A stretch of DNA of 37,607 nucleotides from an uncultured Aquimarina sp. (GTDB lineage Bacteria; Bacteroidota; Bacteroidia; Flavobacteriales; Flavobacteriaceae). Of the stretch, positions 18,357 through 27,594 are shown one piece after another (position 1 is the first letter of the stretch; each line of letters starts with the position of its first letter). Under the pieces are notes generated by a model. It saw only the letters and a list, made by a program, of their open reading frames with translations. It was not told the origin of the DNA and did no database searches. The translations under genes and the position numbers were made by a program. The DNA lies in the NCBI GenBank assembly GCA_947493495.1, contig CANLRN010000044.1, positions 1 to 37,607 of the forward strand, read 5' to 3'.

Positions 18357-19586
18357 TCAGGTGAGTATTGTTTTCTTAGAAAAAATACCAACGTCTATTT
18401 GATTTTTTGTAATATCCTCAAGAGTTTCAGCCTTCCGGATAAGATGCGCTTCATTAGCATGCCAGAGTACTTCTGCAGGGCGATATCTAGAATTGTAATT
18501 ACTAGCCATAGAAAAACAATATGCTCCAGCATTTTTAAAGGCTAAGATATCATCTTCATTGATTTCATTGATTCTTCTATTTGTTGCAAAAGTATCTGTT
18601 TCACAGATATACCCAACTACCGAGTAAAAACGTTCTCTGCCAGTAGGATTAGAAACATTTATAATATCATGGTATGAATTATAAAACATAGGTCTGATCA
18701 AATGATTAAGTCCACTATCAATTCCTGCAAAAACGGTCGATGTTGTTTGTTTTACCACATTCACTTTCGCTAAGAAATATCCTGCTTCACTTACCAAAAA
18801 TTTTCCAGGTTCAAAACCAAGTATTAATTCCTTACCATAGTTTTTACAAAAGGTATTGAATCGTTTGGTTAGTTTCTCTCCAAATTCTTCAATATTAGTT
18901 TCGATATCACCTTCTTTATAAGGTACTTTAAATCCACTACCAAAATCTATGAAATCAAGATTCTTGAAATTTTTGGCAGTTTCAAATAAGATTTCACTGG
19001 CATATAAAAATACATCAATATCTAATATGTCACTGCCTGTATGCATATGTATACCGTTGATATTCATCCCCGTATTTTCGACAATTCTTATAATGTGTGG
19101 AATTTGATGAATAGAAATACCAAATTTACTATCAATATGACCTACTGATATTTTACTATTACCTCCTGCCATAACATGAGGATTCACTCTAATACATACA
19201 GGAACTTTAGGATGTTTAGTACCAAACTGTTCTAGAATAGAAAGATTATCAATATTTATTTGCACTCCCATTTTAGAAACTTCTTCAATTTCTGCTAGCG
19301 ATACTCCATTGGGGGTGTATATAATATTTTTGGGATCTACACCGGCAAGAATACCTAGTTGGACTTCTTGTATGGACACAGTATCTAATCCTGCTCCTAG
19401 AGAATTCATTAGCTTAAGTATCGCAAGATTAGATAGTGCTTTGACAGCATAATTTATCTTCACCTGTTTTACATTCTTAAAAGCATCAGTTAATCGTTTG
19501 TATTGTGAAACAATTTTGGCGGAGTCATAGACGTAAACTGGACTCCCAAACTGAGCTGCGATGGCTAATAAATTCGAGTTTTCCAT
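18357..19586 (-). CDS. lysA: Diaminopimelate decarboxylase
   Basis: The last step of lysine synthesis: meso-diaminopimelate to L-lysine and CO2, PLP-dependent, in the cytoplasm. The alanine-racemase-like barrel has the PLP lysine Lys49 in NYAVKALSN. HMHTGSDI corresponds to the usual HIGSQ site, and GSGFKVPYKEGD and EPGKFLVSEAG match the phosphate and substrate loops. The C-terminal beta-domain carries the partner-subunit Cys in ICETDTFA and the Tyr region GAYCFSMASNYNSRYRPAEV. At 409 aa it is monofunctional, with no aspartokinase fusion. It is transcribed away from the Lon N-domain gene and no other lysine gene is near. Confidence 0.96.
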   Translation of the reverse strand: MENSNLLAIAAQFGSPVYVYDSAKIVSQYKRLTDAFKNVKQVKINYAVKALSNLAILKLMNSLGAGLDTVSIQEVQLGILAGVDPKNIIYTPNGVSLAEIEEVSKMGVQINIDNLSILEQFGTKHPKVPVCIRVNPHVMAGGNSKISVGHIDSKFGISIHQIPHIIRIVENTGMNINGIHMHTGSDILDIDVFLYASEILFETAKNFKNLDFIDFGSGFKVPYKEGDIETNIEEFGEKLTKRFNTFCKNYGKELILGFEPGKFLVSEAGYFLAKVNVVKQTTSTVFAGIDSGLNHLIRPMFYNSYHDIINVSNPTGRERFYSVVGYICETDTFATNRRINEINEDDILAFKNAGAYCFSMASNYNSRYRPAEVLWHANEAHLIRKAETLEDITKNQIDVGIFSKKTILT

Positions 19587-19735
19587 GATGTTTTTAATTT
19601 AAGGCTACGAAATTATTAATAAAATTATAGATAGAAGCCTTTCTTATAAGAAAATCTACTACAATAATAGATTTTATTTTTTTAACTTGTGTTTAATAGC
19701 TACCCGATAGGTTTATTAGTACTTTTAAAACAAAA

Positions 19736-20371
19736 ATGCTCCCATTATTTCCATTAGAATTAGTAGTGTATCCAGGGGAGACACTCTCATTACATATTTT
19801 TGAAAAGAGATATCAGCAATTGATAAAAGATTGCGAGAACGATGGAGTTTCATTTGGTGTTCCTACGTATATTGATAAAAAATTAGAGTATGGAACTGAG
19901 GTAACTTTACGCAAAATAGAAAAAAAATACCCTGATGGAGAGAGTGATATTATATGTATTGGAAAGCGAGTATTTAGGATCACGAATTTTTATCCAAAAT
20001 TACCAAATAAATTATATGCAGGAGGAGAAGTAATCTATTTAGAAGATAATGATAGAACTGCAACAGAACTCCAAGAAGAGTTATTAAGAAATATTGCAAT
20101 TCTATACCTAGAACTTACTATAGATAGACCACCTATATTTGATATTCCTTTTATAAGTTATCAGGTTGCCCATAAAGTAGGTTTGGCATTGCACCAAGAA
20201 TATCATTTGCTTACACTAAGAAGTGAGTTAGAGCGTCTTAATTATCTTATAGGACATCTAAAAATAACAATTCCAGTAGTAAGAGAGATGAATAGAACGA
20301 AAGAAGTCATTAAAATGAATGGTCATTTTAAGAACTTTGACCCATTAGATTTTGAAGATTTTGAGCTATGA
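19736..20371 (+). CDS. Stand-alone Lon N-terminal (substrate-binding) domain protein
   Basis: A 211-aa protein made only of the Lon/PUA-like N-domain that in full Lon protease recognises unfolded substrates. It opens MLPLFPLELVVYPGETLSLHIFEKRYQQL, with the usual PLFPL start and hExRY motif, then shows VSFGVP and a core of alternating strands, and ends in a helical bundle. No AAA+ module and no Ser-Lys protease site are present, so it cannot act as a protease alone. Such single-domain proteins are common, and their partner is not established. It precedes sucC by 137 nt on the same strand, but sucC has its own promoter. Confidence 0.92.
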   Translation: MLPLFPLELVVYPGETLSLHIFEKRYQQLIKDCENDGVSFGVPTYIDKKLEYGTEVTLRKIEKKYPDGESDIICIGKRVFRITNFYPKLPNKLYAGGEVIYLEDNDRTATELQEELLRNIAILYLELTIDRPPIFDIPFISYQVAHKVGLALHQEYHLLTLRSELERLNYLIGHLKITIPVVREMNRTKEVIKMNGHFKNFDPLDFEDFEL

Positions 20372-20444
20372 TGGATGGGATTTACTCAACTTTTAAGCTG
20401 ATTTTGCGCTATTGATTTTTGAGTAAGTTTTTTACTGTAAAAGA

Positions 20445-20476
20445 TTGGCACAGTATATACACTTTTGTTATTTTTG
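20445..20476 (+). promoter_or_regulatory. Bacteroidota-type promoter of sucC
   Basis: TTG at 20445-20447, a 21-nt spacer and TATTTTTG at 20469-20476 match TTG-N17..23-TAnnTTTG. Transcription would begin near 20483, giving a leader of about 26 nt before the ATG at 20509. Its position supports the shorter start of sucC. Confidence 0.6.
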
Positions 20477-20508
20477 GAATTCCTATTTTAAAGGCAAAAA
20501 AAAATACT

Positions 20509-21702
20509 ATGAATTTACACGAATATCAGGGTAAAGAGATATTAAACAGTTTTGGCGTACGTATCCAAAGAGGTATTGTAGCACAAAATGCTAAAGAAGC
20601 AGTAGCTGCTGCAAAACAATTAACCGCAGAAACAGGTACTGGGTGGCATGTGATAAAAGCACAGGTACATGCAGGAGGGCGTGGAAAAGGTGGAGGCGTA
20701 AAGCTAGCCAAAAACCTTCAGGAAGTAGAGGAGCTTGCAGGTCAGATTATAGGAATGAATCTAATTACTCCCCAAACTTCTGCAGAAGGTAAAAAAGTGC
20801 ATCAAGTGCTGATAGCAGAAGATGTATATTATCCTGGAGATAATGAACCAGATGAGTACTATATGTCTGTTTTATTAAATCGTACTAGTGGTCGTAATAT
20901 GATTATGTATTCTACAGAAGGTGGTATGGATATAGAAGCAGTAGCAGAAGAAACACCGCATTTAATTTTTACAGAAGAGATAGATCCTTCTGTTGGATTA
21001 TTACCTTTTCAGGCGAGAAGAATAGCTTTTAATTTGGGATTAAGCGGTGGCGCTTTTAAAGAAATGACCAAATTTGTAATGGCACTATATACGGCTTATG
21101 TAAAATCAGATTCTTCGTTATTCGAAATTAATCCAGTATTAAAAACTAGTGATGATAAGATTATGGCAGTAGATGCCAAAGTGACTATAGATGATAATGC
21201 ATTGTATCGCCATAAAAATTATGTTGATATGCGTGACATACGCGAAGAAAACCCTATCGAGGTAGAAGCGAATGAAGTAGGACTTAATTATGTAGATCTT
21301 GACGGAAACGTAGGGTGTATGGTTAATGGAGCGGGTCTAGCAATGGCTACAATGGATCTAATTAAGCAAGCAGGAGGAGAACCAGCAAATTTCTTAGATG
21401 TAGGAGGTACAGCAGATGCGAAGAGAGTAGAAGAAGCATTCAGGATTATTCTAAAAGACGATAATGTAAAAGCAATATTGATCAATATCTTTGGAGGGAT
21501 CGTTCGTTGTGATCGAGTAGCTCAGGGAGTAGTAGATGCCTATAAAAATATGGGTGATGCGATTAAGGTGCCTATTATTGTTCGCTTACAAGGAACAAAT
21601 GCAGATATTGCAAAAGAATTAATAGATTCTAGTGGACTTGATGTACAGAGTGCAGTAGAGTTTCAAGAAGCAGCGGATAAAGTACAAGCTGTATTGGCAT
21701 AA
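20509..21702 (+). CDS. sucC: Succinate-CoA ligase (ADP-forming) beta subunit
   Basis: The TCA-cycle enzyme that interconverts succinyl-CoA and succinate with ADP/ATP; the beta subunit binds nucleotide and pairs with SucD, which is not in the window. The start at 20509 gives the canonical MNLHEYQGKEIL and 397 aa. The open frame extends 30 codons upstream, but that part is not conserved and overlaps the promoter. The ATP-grasp part covers about 1-220, with VIKAQVHAGGRGKGGGVKLA and LFEINP. The CoA-ligase part follows, with NGAGLAMATMDLIK, FLDVGGTA, NIFGGIVRCD and the succinate loop IIVRLQGTN. A strong terminator follows, so sucD is not cotranscribed with it. Confidence 0.97.
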   Translation: MNLHEYQGKEILNSFGVRIQRGIVAQNAKEAVAAAKQLTAETGTGWHVIKAQVHAGGRGKGGGVKLAKNLQEVEELAGQIIGMNLITPQTSAEGKKVHQVLIAEDVYYPGDNEPDEYYMSVLLNRTSGRNMIMYSTEGGMDIEAVAEETPHLIFTEEIDPSVGLLPFQARRIAFNLGLSGGAFKEMTKFVMALYTAYVKSDSSLFEINPVLKTSDDKIMAVDAKVTIDDNALYRHKNYVDMRDIREENPIEVEANEVGLNYVDLDGNVGCMVNGAGLAMATMDLIKQAGGEPANFLDVGGTADAKRVEEAFRIILKDDNVKAILINIFGGIVRCDRVAQGVVDAYKNMGDAIKVPIIVRLQGTNADIAKELIDSSGLDVQSAVEFQEAADKVQAVLA

Positions 21703-21720
21703 ACCAATTCGTAAACGTAG

Positions 21721-21757
21721 AAAAGCGATTTGTAATTTTATACAAATCGCTTTTTTG
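21721..21757 (+). terminator. Rho-independent terminator of sucC
   Basis: A perfect 14-bp stem AAAAGCGATTTGTA/TACAAATCGCTTTT with a six-base loop, followed by TT, G and more T. The A-run on the other side allows it also to serve the convergent protease gene. Confidence 0.92.
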
Positions 21758-21797
21758 TTTTATAGCTATTATGAATAATGAATATAGGCTTAAATCA

Positions 21798-24700
21798 TTA
21801 ATGCATTGCTCTCTTAGGATACGGAGGTCTTTTGTATTCCTTAGGAGGGTTTTTTTGTAATTCTTTTAAAGCAATTTCTATCGCTTTTTCTAACTGAGGG
21901 TCGTTTCCTTTGATTACTTCTGATGGCAGTTGTTCAATTTCTACATCAGGAGCTACTCCGACATTTTCTACAATAAACCCATCTTCTGTCCATATAGCCA
22001 CATTAGGAGCAGTGACGCTAGCTCCATCAATAAACTCTGGAAACCCTAATACGCCCACAAGACCACCCCAGGTTCTTTTACCTACGAGCGTTCCAACTTT
22101 AAATTTCCGAAACATCCAAGGAAGCATATCTCCACCAGATCCAGCAGTCTCATCGATAAGCATAACTTTAGGTCCTTGTATAGAAGCACTAGGAGTTTTT
22201 AGATCCTTTCCATACCTAAAATTCCAATGGGATTGATACGGATTAAGTAATAGGTTTATATAATAATCAGCAATCTGTCCTCCTCCATTAAAGCGCTCAT
22301 CAATAATAATTGCTTTTTTATTTGCTTGCGGAAAAAAATATCTTTTAAAATATTCATGTCCAGCTCCAGCAGTATTGGGGACATATACATAAGCTACCTG
22401 TCCATTGGTAGCTTTGTGCACCTTTTTTAGGTTGCCTTCTACCCAATCTCTATTACGCAAAGTAGATTCGCTAGTGATTGGGGTAACTTGTACTATTCTA
22501 GAGTCGTTATTCGATGGAGTGGCACTTACTGTTAATTCGACAATTTTATTCGCAGTATTTTCGAAAAAACTAAAGAGGTTATCATTTTCTTTGATAGTTT
22601 TTCCATTAACAGCTATAAGATAATCACCCTCAGCTATATTAATACCAGGTTCGGTAAGAGGAGATCGTAAGTTGGGATTCCAATTTAGGCCCCCATATAT
22701 TTTTTTAAACTGATATTTTCCATTAGTTATCTCAAAATCTGCTCCAAGAAGACCACCAGGAATTCTTTTAGGGATATGTAATCGTTCTCCTCTTCCTTGT
22801 AGTCTATGATGTCCTACACCTAATTCACTACACATCCATTGTATTACTCTGTTTAGATCATTTCTAGAAGAAAGATGAGGTAAAAATACTTCATACTTTT
22901 TTTTCATTGCTTTCCAGTCTGATCCGTGCATACCTGGATCATAAAAATAATCCCTGTTGACTCTCCAAGCCTCATTAAAAATATTTCTCCATTCTTCTAT
23001 TGGATTTATTTTTACCTGAATGGCATTAGTTTTTAAAACTCCTTTTCCAGCTGTTGGTTTTTTTCCTGTTTCGGTAATACCATATGTATTATCCTTTTGA
23101 TAAGCTGTTTTTTTACCATCTGATGATATAACATAATCATCTAATGCCATTACTTCGGTATCTTTACGCTCCTTGATGTCGTACTGATGGAGCATTGCAT
23201 CTGTATCTGGTTTAGTTGGATCAAAAGAAATGTAGAAAATCTTGTCAGAGGGTACAGCATCTAGTTTGTAATAGCTTCCAGGTGCTATGGGGAGATCTAT
23301 AATTCTACCTTGGATTCCATCTAGATCTATTTTTAATTTTTTTTCTTTTTTTGTAGTGTTGTCTTTACTTTCAGAAGTGTCTTCGGTCTTTTCTTTTTTT
23401 GGTTCTTCTTCGTCACTTTCTTTAAAAAAAGGGGAAATAATATCTTTTTGTAAAGTAGTAAGGTATATTGAATTGGTAGCGATCATATCCTGATTGGATT
23501 GGTCAAACCAATTTACTACAGGTCCTGCATCTGTCGATGCAAAGAAGTAGATGTACTTTCCTTCTGGATCAAAAACAGGACTTGTGGCATTGCTCAGTCC
23601 ATCGCTTATAGGATATGAAATATTATTTTTTACAGAATATAAAAATATTTGTTCGAAATTAGAATCTATAATTTTAGAGTATACCATCCAATTAGAATCC
23701 GAAGACCAGTCTCCGAACAAACCTCTAAAAGCTCCAGGGAAATAATACTCATCATTAGCAATTTTTGTTATTGTTGTAGAAGCAACATCGAGAATATATA
23801 AATTACGTCCATTGTCTACAAAGCTTATTTTCTTACTATCTGGTGACCAAGTAGTATGTGCATAAAATCCAGTACCAGATAATTTTATTTTTTTGGTAGT
23901 TCCTTTTCCATCCTGCGACTTGATATGCAATTGATACTCTCCTGAAGCATCAGAGAAAAAGGCTATGCGCTTGCCGTCTGGAGACCAAGCAGGATATTTT
24001 TCGTGTACTCCACTACTGTTAGTGATATTTCTAGGGTCACCTTTGTCTTCTGGGACCGTTATGATTTCTCCTCTATAATCAAAAACCACTCTTTTTCCAC
24101 TAGGTGATATAGCCATTGAACGAATATGATTACTGCCTTTTACATAACGTTCTCTTAGTTCCAAAAGATCTGTAGTAATTCCTACTGAGAGTTTTTTATG
24201 TGTGTTTTGTGTGATGTCATAGGTATGTAAATGCCCTTTTTGTTCGAAAATGATAGTGTTTTTTCCGATAGAGGCATTTGTAATCGGAAAATCTTTAAAT
24301 TGAGTAAGTTGATTGATCTCTTTAGAAGTTACATTGTAAGAAAATAAGTTAAACTCTCCATTTCTATCACTAAGAAAAAAAATTGTAGCATCAATCCACA
24401 TGGGTTGAACATCATTACTCCCTCCTTTTGGTTGCGGTATTTTTACAATTGATTTGTCCTCAAAAGAAAATATCCAGATATTAGCAGTGGTTCCCCCTCT
24501 ATAATTTTTCCATTGATGAAACCTATCTGCTATGGGTGTATATGCCATATACTTACTGTCAGGACTATAAGTAGCGTGCCAGGCATTGGGGATTTCTAAC
24601 GTTTTAGGGAAACCACCATCAATAGATACTTCATATAATTTAGCATATCTATTAGTATGTGTAGCTCTCTGTGAAAGAAATAATACTCTTTTACCATCTT

Positions 24701-25064
24701 TAGAGAAGCCTAATGATCTATCTGCAATAGGATGATACGTTAAGCGTTTTGGGATACCTCCCTGAACCGGAATTGTAAATACATCGATATTACCATCGTA
24801 TTCTGCGGTAAATGTAATCAGCGATCCATCAGGAGAAAAAGCAGGACGCGATTCAATACCATTATCTACAGTAAGCCTTCTGGGATGTTTGCCATCTCTA
24901 TCGGCAACCCAAAGATCATCTGCATATATAAAAGCAATATTAGAGTCGCTGATTGCTGGTTGATGTAACATTTTGGTATCTGTAGGATCTGTGGCATACG
25001 ATTTTATGGTCAATAAGAATAGGATCATGTATATCTTATAGAATCTAGCATATAATGATTTCAT
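21798..25064 (-). CDS. Tricorn-type S41 protease, secreted, 1088 aa
   Basis: A tricorn protease homologue, probably degrading peptides in the periplasm. The signal peptide is about 1-24 (ILFLLTIKSYA). Two propeller regions of PD40/WD-like blades carry repeated motifs (PAFSPDG, PAWSPDG, TTWSPDS, PVFDPEG). A Lys/Glu-rich low-complexity linker at about 548-576 is followed by the C1 helical core, a PDZ domain at about 770-850 (EGDYLIAVNGKTI) and the S41 catalytic domain at about 890-1050. The nucleophile is Ser976 in ETAGSGGDMLPW, with IDERFNGGG at the oxyanion region. The length is typical for Bacteroidota members. It is convergent to sucC and divergent from the broken gene at 25348. Confidence 0.94.
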   Translation of the reverse strand: MKSLYARFYKIYMILFLLTIKSYATDPTDTKMLHQPAISDSNIAFIYADDLWVADRDGKHPRRLTVDNGIESRPAFSPDGSLITFTAEYDGNIDVFTIPVQGGIPKRLTYHPIADRSLGFSKDGKRVLFLSQRATHTNRYAKLYEVSIDGGFPKTLEIPNAWHATYSPDSKYMAYTPIADRFHQWKNYRGGTTANIWIFSFEDKSIVKIPQPKGGSNDVQPMWIDATIFFLSDRNGEFNLFSYNVTSKEINQLTQFKDFPITNASIGKNTIIFEQKGHLHTYDITQNTHKKLSVGITTDLLELRERYVKGSNHIRSMAISPSGKRVVFDYRGEIITVPEDKGDPRNITNSSGVHEKYPAWSPDGKRIAFFSDASGEYQLHIKSQDGKGTTKKIKLSGTGFYAHTTWSPDSKKISFVDNGRNLYILDVASTTITKIANDEYYFPGAFRGLFGDWSSDSNWMVYSKIIDSNFEQIFLYSVKNNISYPISDGLSNATSPVFDPEGKYIYFFASTDAGPVVNWFDQSNQDMIATNSIYLTTLQKDIISPFFKESDEEEPKKEKTEDTSESKDNTTKKEKKLKIDLDGIQGRIIDLPIAPGSYYKLDAVPSDKIFYISFDPTKPDTDAMLHQYDIKERKDTEVMALDDYVISSDGKKTAYQKDNTYGITETGKKPTAGKGVLKTNAIQVKINPIEEWRNIFNEAWRVNRDYFYDPGMHGSDWKAMKKKYEVFLPHLSSRNDLNRVIQWMCSELGVGHHRLQGRGERLHIPKRIPGGLLGADFEITNGKYQFKKIYGGLNWNPNLRSPLTEPGINIAEGDYLIAVNGKTIKENDNLFSFFENTANKIVELTVSATPSNNDSRIVQVTPITSESTLRNRDWVEGNLKKVHKATNGQVAYVYVPNTAGAGHEYFKRYFFPQANKKAIIIDERFNGGGQIADYYINLLLNPYQSHWNFRYGKDLKTPSASIQGPKVMLIDETAGSGGDMLPWMFRKFKVGTLVGKRTWGGLVGVLGFPEFIDGASVTAPNVAIWTEDGFIVENVGVAPDVEIEQLPSEVIKGNDPQLEKAIEIALKELQKNPPKEYKRPPYPKRAMH

Positions 25065-25347
25065 AATTTGAGTGATTGATAATTATTTTCTTGAATTGAA
25101 TTTTAAATATCTGTGAAAATACATTTTTAGGATTCAGTTTTTGTTAATCATATTCTAAAAAAAGTAACTTATTTGATGTCTTTTTTTTCAGTTTTTTAAT
25201 TCATTTACAGGATGTTATAAAATGAATTTAAAACCTTAAACTATTGATTTTTAGATTTTTAATATTTATTAAAACAGTTTTAAAATGTAACAAAATGAAC
25301 TCTAAGAAGTTTATAAGCATGAATCAATAAATTAACAAATCAATAAA

Positions 25348-25687
25348 ATGAAAAATTAAATTTTATGCTAGTAGCTGTAGCAATTGCAATCTGTAGCGTT
25401 GCAAGCGCACACGAAATTACTGAGCCTACAAAACCCGAAACTAATCTTGCAAAAGAGATGGAATTATTGCTGCAAAAACCTACTTTTGATGTCAAAGAAG
25501 ATATAAAACATATGTGTCCTTTACGCTTAATAATAACGATGAGATTGTAGTATTTTCTGTAGATTCTGAGAGTCTTGTAGTAGATAATTTTGTGAAGTCT
25601 CGATTGAATTACAAGAAAGTAAAAACTAAACTTTCGCCAAATATTAAGTAGTATAATGTGACTGTTTGCTTAGTGAAAACAGAGTAA
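25348..25687 (+). pseudogene. Disabled gene for a small exported protein (two frameshifts and an amber)
   Basis: Three frames join into one protein if two single A bases are restored. From the ATG at 25348, one extra A in the A5 run (25351-25355) gives MKKLNFMLVAVAIAICSVAS, a signal peptide, then a frame through KEMELLLQKPTFDVKEDIK. A second extra A in the A4 run at 25505-25508 continues TYVSFTLNNNDEIVVFSVD... to NIK. There a TAG (25649-25651) interrupts, and 11 more codons (YNVTVCLVKTE) follow before TAA. The pattern resembles small Bacteroidota secreted proteins with a beta-rich carboxyl part. Three lesions argue for decay; the two homopolymer lesions alone could be sequencing errors. The largest intact piece is 25365-25550. 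Confidence 0.75.
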
Positions 25688-25715
25688 GCTTAGTGATTGT
25701 ATATGATAGTAAAGA

Positions 25716-25742
25716 ATCCCGGACTCATCATCCGAGATTTTT
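25716..25742. terminator. Terminator shared by the broken gene and the aldo/keto reductase gene
   Basis: The stem ATCCCGGA/TCCGAGAT with a seven-base loop and five T on the plus strand lies between the convergent ends. Confidence 0.75.
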
Positions 25743-25745
25743 GTA

Positions 25746-26729
25746 TTACCAATAGTGATGTACTTGTTTTCTAATATGAGAATCATAGATATCTCGTATG
25801 CTTTTCATTTCTTCTTTAGAGATATTTTCTATAGTACTCGCAGAGATATTAGCAGTTAATTGTTCAGTATTAGATGCTCCTGGAATAATACAGCTTACTT
25901 CTGGATGTTGTAAGATCCATTTCAAGGCCAATTGAGATAATGCCATATCTGGAAATTTTTGCTTTAACAATTCCACGGCTTGTAATCCTAAATTATAGTT
26001 TACACCAGAGAATGTTTCTCCTTTATCAAAAGCCTCTCCATTTCTGTTAAACGACCGATGATCTTCTTTTCCGAACAATGTTTTTTTGGAATATGTACCA
26101 GTAAGTAATCCACTAGCTAGCGGTACTCTCACAATAATTCCAATATTTTTTTTCTGTGCTTGTTCAAAAAATAATTCATTAGGACGCTGCCTGAACATAT
26201 TAAAAATAATCTGTACAGTACTAACATTAGGATATTCTATAGCTTTTAAGCCTTCTTCAATTTTTTCTACGCTAACGCCGAGAGCTCCTATTTTTCCTTC
26301 GTCTATAAGTTTGTCGAACTCTTCGAATATCTCTGGTCGATAGTATACTTCTGGTGGAGGGCAATGAAGCTGAATCAAATCTAATTTTTCTACTCCTAGA
26401 TTGCTAAGACTTTTTTCTACATATCCTCTTAACGCTTGTGGCGTATAGTTCTCATTTGTATGAGGATTGATAAAACGACCGCATTTAGTGGCGACATAAA
26501 TTTTTTCGGATCTTGATTTTATCAGTTTTCCTACTGCTTTTTCGCTCTCTCGATCACTATATACATCTGCGGTGTCTATAAAATTTATTCCGTTGTCGAT
26601 AGCAGTATTTAAAATACGTTCCGCATTATTTGGATCAAAAGGAGATCCCCATTTGCCTCCAACTTGCCAGGTGCCTAAACTAATTTCAGAAATAGAATAT
26701 CCCGTTTTTCCAAGTGTCCTATATTTCAT
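25746..26729 (-). CDS. Aldo/keto reductase, 327 aa
   Basis: A cytoplasmic NAD(P)H-dependent oxidoreductase of carbonyl compounds. The catalytic tetrad is complete: Asp52 and Tyr57 in FIDTADVYSDRESE, Lys82 in VATKCGRF, and His122 in LIQLHCPP. The N-terminus MKYRTLGKTGYSISEISLG and the cofactor segment IIPGASNTEQLTANIS near the C-terminus are typical of bacterial AKRs of the YajO/Tas/YdhF kind. Substrate unknown. It lies 43 nt after the DUF1456 gene on the same strand and could be cotranscribed with it. Confidence 0.93.
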   Translation of the reverse strand: MKYRTLGKTGYSISEISLGTWQVGGKWGSPFDPNNAERILNTAIDNGINFIDTADVYSDRESEKAVGKLIKSRSEKIYVATKCGRFINPHTNENYTPQALRGYVEKSLSNLGVEKLDLIQLHCPPPEVYYRPEIFEEFDKLIDEGKIGALGVSVEKIEEGLKAIEYPNVSTVQIIFNMFRQRPNELFFEQAQKKNIGIIVRVPLASGLLTGTYSKKTLFGKEDHRSFNRNGEAFDKGETFSGVNYNLGLQAVELLKQKFPDMALSQLALKWILQHPEVSCIIPGASNTEQLTANISASTIENISKEEMKSIRDIYDSHIRKQVHHYW

Positions 26730-26772
26730 ATGTTTTGTTTTTTTAGGAACTAATATTTATAAATTATGCGAT

Positions 26773-27024
26773 TCATTTTTGTTTTGTGTTGTCTTTTGTA
26801 GGCATAGGCCCTCTGAGGTGAATGATCAATCCATTGAGGAAATTACGTAGTATTTGATCGCCACACTCCATATATTTTGGATGGTTTTCATTTCTAAAAA
26901 AAGCTCCAAGCTCACTTTTAGAAACTTTAAAATCAACTAAAGCACATATTTTTACGATATCATCATCTCGCAATTTATGTGCAACTCTTAGTTTTTTAAA
27001 AATGTCATTGTTTGTTAGACCCAT
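26773..27024 (-). CDS. DUF1456 (YehS-like) protein, 83 aa
   Basis: A small cytoplasmic protein matching one DUF1456 unit: MGLTNNDIFKKLRVAHKL, DDDIVKICALVDFKVSKSEL and FFRNENHPKYMECGDQILRNFL. YehS of E. coli has two such units in about 156 aa, so this is a single-unit version with a polar tail. Its function is not established. It is divergent from the TerB-like gene with about 155 nt between them, and a promoter-like match overlaps its start. Confidence 0.85.
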   Translation of the reverse strand: MGLTNNDIFKKLRVAHKLRDDDIVKICALVDFKVSKSELGAFFRNENHPKYMECGDQILRNFLNGLIIHLRGPMPTKDNTKQK

Positions 27025-27028
27025 TTGA

Positions 27029-27061
27029 CAAATGTACTTTTTTAAAACATATAGATATCAA
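27029..27061 (-). promoter_or_regulatory. Possible promoter of the DUF1456 gene
   Basis: On the minus strand TTG (27061-27059), a 22-nt spacer and TACATTTG (27036-27029) fit the Bacteroidota consensus. The ATG at 27024 would be at or next to the transcription start, so the mRNA would be nearly leaderless. Confidence 0.35.
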
Positions 27062-27108
27062 TTTTATAATTAATTTGATAAGCAGAGAAAATAGCTTCCT
27101 TATTTTTT

Positions 27109-27142
27109 TTGATCAACAGTTTACATGATATTCGTAGATTTG
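27109..27142 (+). promoter_or_regulatory. Possible promoter of the TerB-like gene
   Basis: TTG at 27109-27111, a 23-nt spacer and TAGATTTG at 27135-27142. The spacing is at the long end of the accepted range. The start codon lies 37 nt downstream. Confidence 0.4.
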
Positions 27143-27179
27143 AGGTCGTTAAACTATAAAAAATTAAAAGTAATTACAT

Positions 27180-27581
27180 ATGTATAGTAAACCAGAAAAG
27201 CTTAGTTTACTTTCTGAAATGATAGAATTTGCAAAAAGCGATAATAAAATAAAGGATGAAGAATATAATTTTATTCTTGCGGTAGCTTCACAATTAGAGA
27301 TCACTGAAGAAGAAATTGGACATCTTGTAAGGGATCAACCAGAAAAGAAAACTCTAATTCCTGAGTCACAACGTATATTACAGTTCCATCGATTGGTGTT
27401 GTTGATGAACGTGGATCAAGAGGCATCTCCACCTGAGCTTCATAAGATTAAAGAGATGGGATTGCAAATGGGACTACGACCAGAGGCTATAGATACAGTA
27501 CTTAAAGAAATGCACAACTATCCAAATAAGGTTATTCCTTCTCAAGAATTGATAAAAATCTTTACTACTTTCTATAATTAG
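27180..27581 (+). CDS. TerB-like cytoplasmic protein, 133 aa
   Basis: An all-helical protein of the TerB (tellurite resistance B) superfamily. It opens KLSLLSEMIEFAKSDNKIKD, with an acidic DNKIKDEE turn resembling the metal-binding loop of TerB folds, and continues ILAVASQLEITEEEIGHLV and HRLVLLMNVDQEASPPELHK, with a second acidic turn. The whole protein is one domain, with no signal or membrane segment. No other ter gene (TerC, TerD) is near, so a tellurite role is not implied; in other bacteria such domains occur in membrane-stress modules. It is the first of a plus-strand series with hsp20 and the SPFH gene. Confidence 0.8.
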   Translation: MYSKPEKLSLLSEMIEFAKSDNKIKDEEYNFILAVASQLEITEEEIGHLVRDQPEKKTLIPESQRILQFHRLVLLMNVDQEASPPELHKIKEMGLQMGLRPEAIDTVLKEMHNYPNKVIPSQELIKIFTTFYN

Positions 27582-27594
27582 GGATATGAAATCA

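Noticed and set aside
20419..20508. Longer N-terminus for sucC starting at 20419
   Set aside because: The first 30 codons are not like any SucC N-terminus and overlap a good promoter match; MNLHEYQGKE at 20509 is canonical.
21910..22236. A 108-codon open frame on the plus strand opposite the tricorn protease
   Set aside because: Shadow of the S41 domain coding strand; no start context or domain.
25365..25550. A genuine 61-aa protein starting at the internal ATG
   Set aside because: The start falls inside a signal peptide that continues upstream after restoring one A, and the end drops into a different frame from the conserved-looking remainder.
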